This document shows positions 12,834-13,025 of a stretch of DNA of 13,025 bases, in pieces. This DNA is from an uncultured Clostridia bacterium (GTDB lineage Bacteria; Bacillota; Clostridia; Oscillospirales; Acutalibacteraceae), in assembly GCA_946186725.1 (NCBI GenBank), contig CAMHOI010000010.1, positions 1-13,025 of the forward strand, given 5' to 3'. The notes below the pieces were generated by a model that did no database searches, was not told the DNA's origin, and saw only the letters and a program-made list of their open reading frames with translations. The translations under genes and the position numbers were made by a program. Within the stretch, counting starts at the first letter, position 1, and each line of letters begins with the position of its first letter.

Positions 12834-13025
12834 ATGAAGATGCGTTCAGTTGTTCCGATGCGTATTGCCAAGATCGGATATATTATCACGTCGGTACTGT
12901 TTTGCATAGTCGGGATCCTGTTTATTGCAATGCCGGAAATATCGACACGAATTGTCGGGGTCGGTATCGGCGCTGTGACGATAGTTTTCGGCATCGCAAA
13001 ACTGATCGGCTATTTTTCCAAGGAT
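12834..13025 (+). CDS. DUF308 / HdeD-like small membrane protein, 3' end cut off by window edge
   Basis: The first 64 codons of a membrane protein. A short basic N-terminus (MKMRSVVPMRIAK) is followed by a hydrophobic helix near residues 14-31 and a second near 38-57, ending IGYFSKD at the window edge. Paired short helices with Gly-rich turns (GVGIGAVTIVFGIAKLIGYF) fit the DUF308/HdeD repeat, and such genes are often found beside TetR regulators in Clostridia. ATG 12834 is chosen because GGGAGG lies about 10 nt upstream. The frame is open back to a TGA at 12735, so an in-frame ATG at 12747 would add 29 hydrophilic residues but has no good ribosome binding site. Function beyond membrane localisation is not established. 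Confidence 0.75.
   Translation, partial: MKMRSVVPMRIAKIGYIITSVLFCIVGILFIAMPEISTRIVGVGIGAVTIVFGIAKLIGYFSKD

Noticed and set aside
1..13025. tRNA, rRNA, CRISPR array or insertion sequence
   Set aside because: I saw no rRNA or tRNA-like segments, no regularly spaced repeats and no transposase-like protein in any frame.

Overview
The window looks like a chromosomal segment of a GC-rich Firmicute, probably a Clostridia / Oscillospirales-type gut anaerobe. The evidence is strong AGGAGG-type ribosome binding sites, GTG starts, lipoprotein and sortase-like surface proteins, YwlG and GtrA family proteins, and compact sigma-A promoters. No species can be named from sequence alone.

Left third (1-3810), housekeeping. 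On the minus strand lie pgk (3' end cut by the window edge) and trmL (tRNA 2'-O-methyltransferase). A GNAT acetyltransferase is divergent from trmL and is followed by a 37-residue Q/N/K/D-rich small protein with its own terminator. Then comes a translationally coupled pair, a YwlG/UPF0340 protein and a GtrA-type membrane protein, closed by a bidirectional terminator.

Middle (3835-11531), the most interesting part. A two-gene divergent module occurs twice in tandem. Each copy has a minus-strand solute-binding lipoprotein of about 470 residues and, divergent from it, a plus-strand exported, surface-anchored protein of an unrecognised family. The two lipoproteins are close paralogues, and so are the N-terminal domains of the two surface proteins. 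No ABC permease or ATPase is present. All four promoters share one ungapped 54-nt architecture: an invariant TGCTAAAA box, a 15-nt spacer, then a 31-nt core with a TAGGAT-like -35 and an extended TGnTAnnAT -10. They therefore look like one small regulon controlled by a common factor. The second surface protein is a larger relative with three related beta-rich domains, Ser/Thr/Glu linkers and a sortase-like tail. A one-base frameshift interrupts it near its N-terminus as sequenced.

Right end (about 11590-13025). After the terminator of the large surface gene there is a gene-poor stretch with two hairpins that read as minus-strand terminators but have no minus-strand gene in view. Base composition then becomes clearly AT-richer. 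This part holds a TetR-family regulator with a strong extended -10 promoter and the start of a small DUF308/HdeD-like membrane protein, cut by the window edge. It looks like a separately acquired segment.

Working model (inference): the duplicated module encodes paired cell-envelope components, a lipoprotein that captures a soluble ligand and a surface beta-domain protein, co-expressed from matched divergent promoters. If transport is involved, it would use a permease encoded elsewhere.
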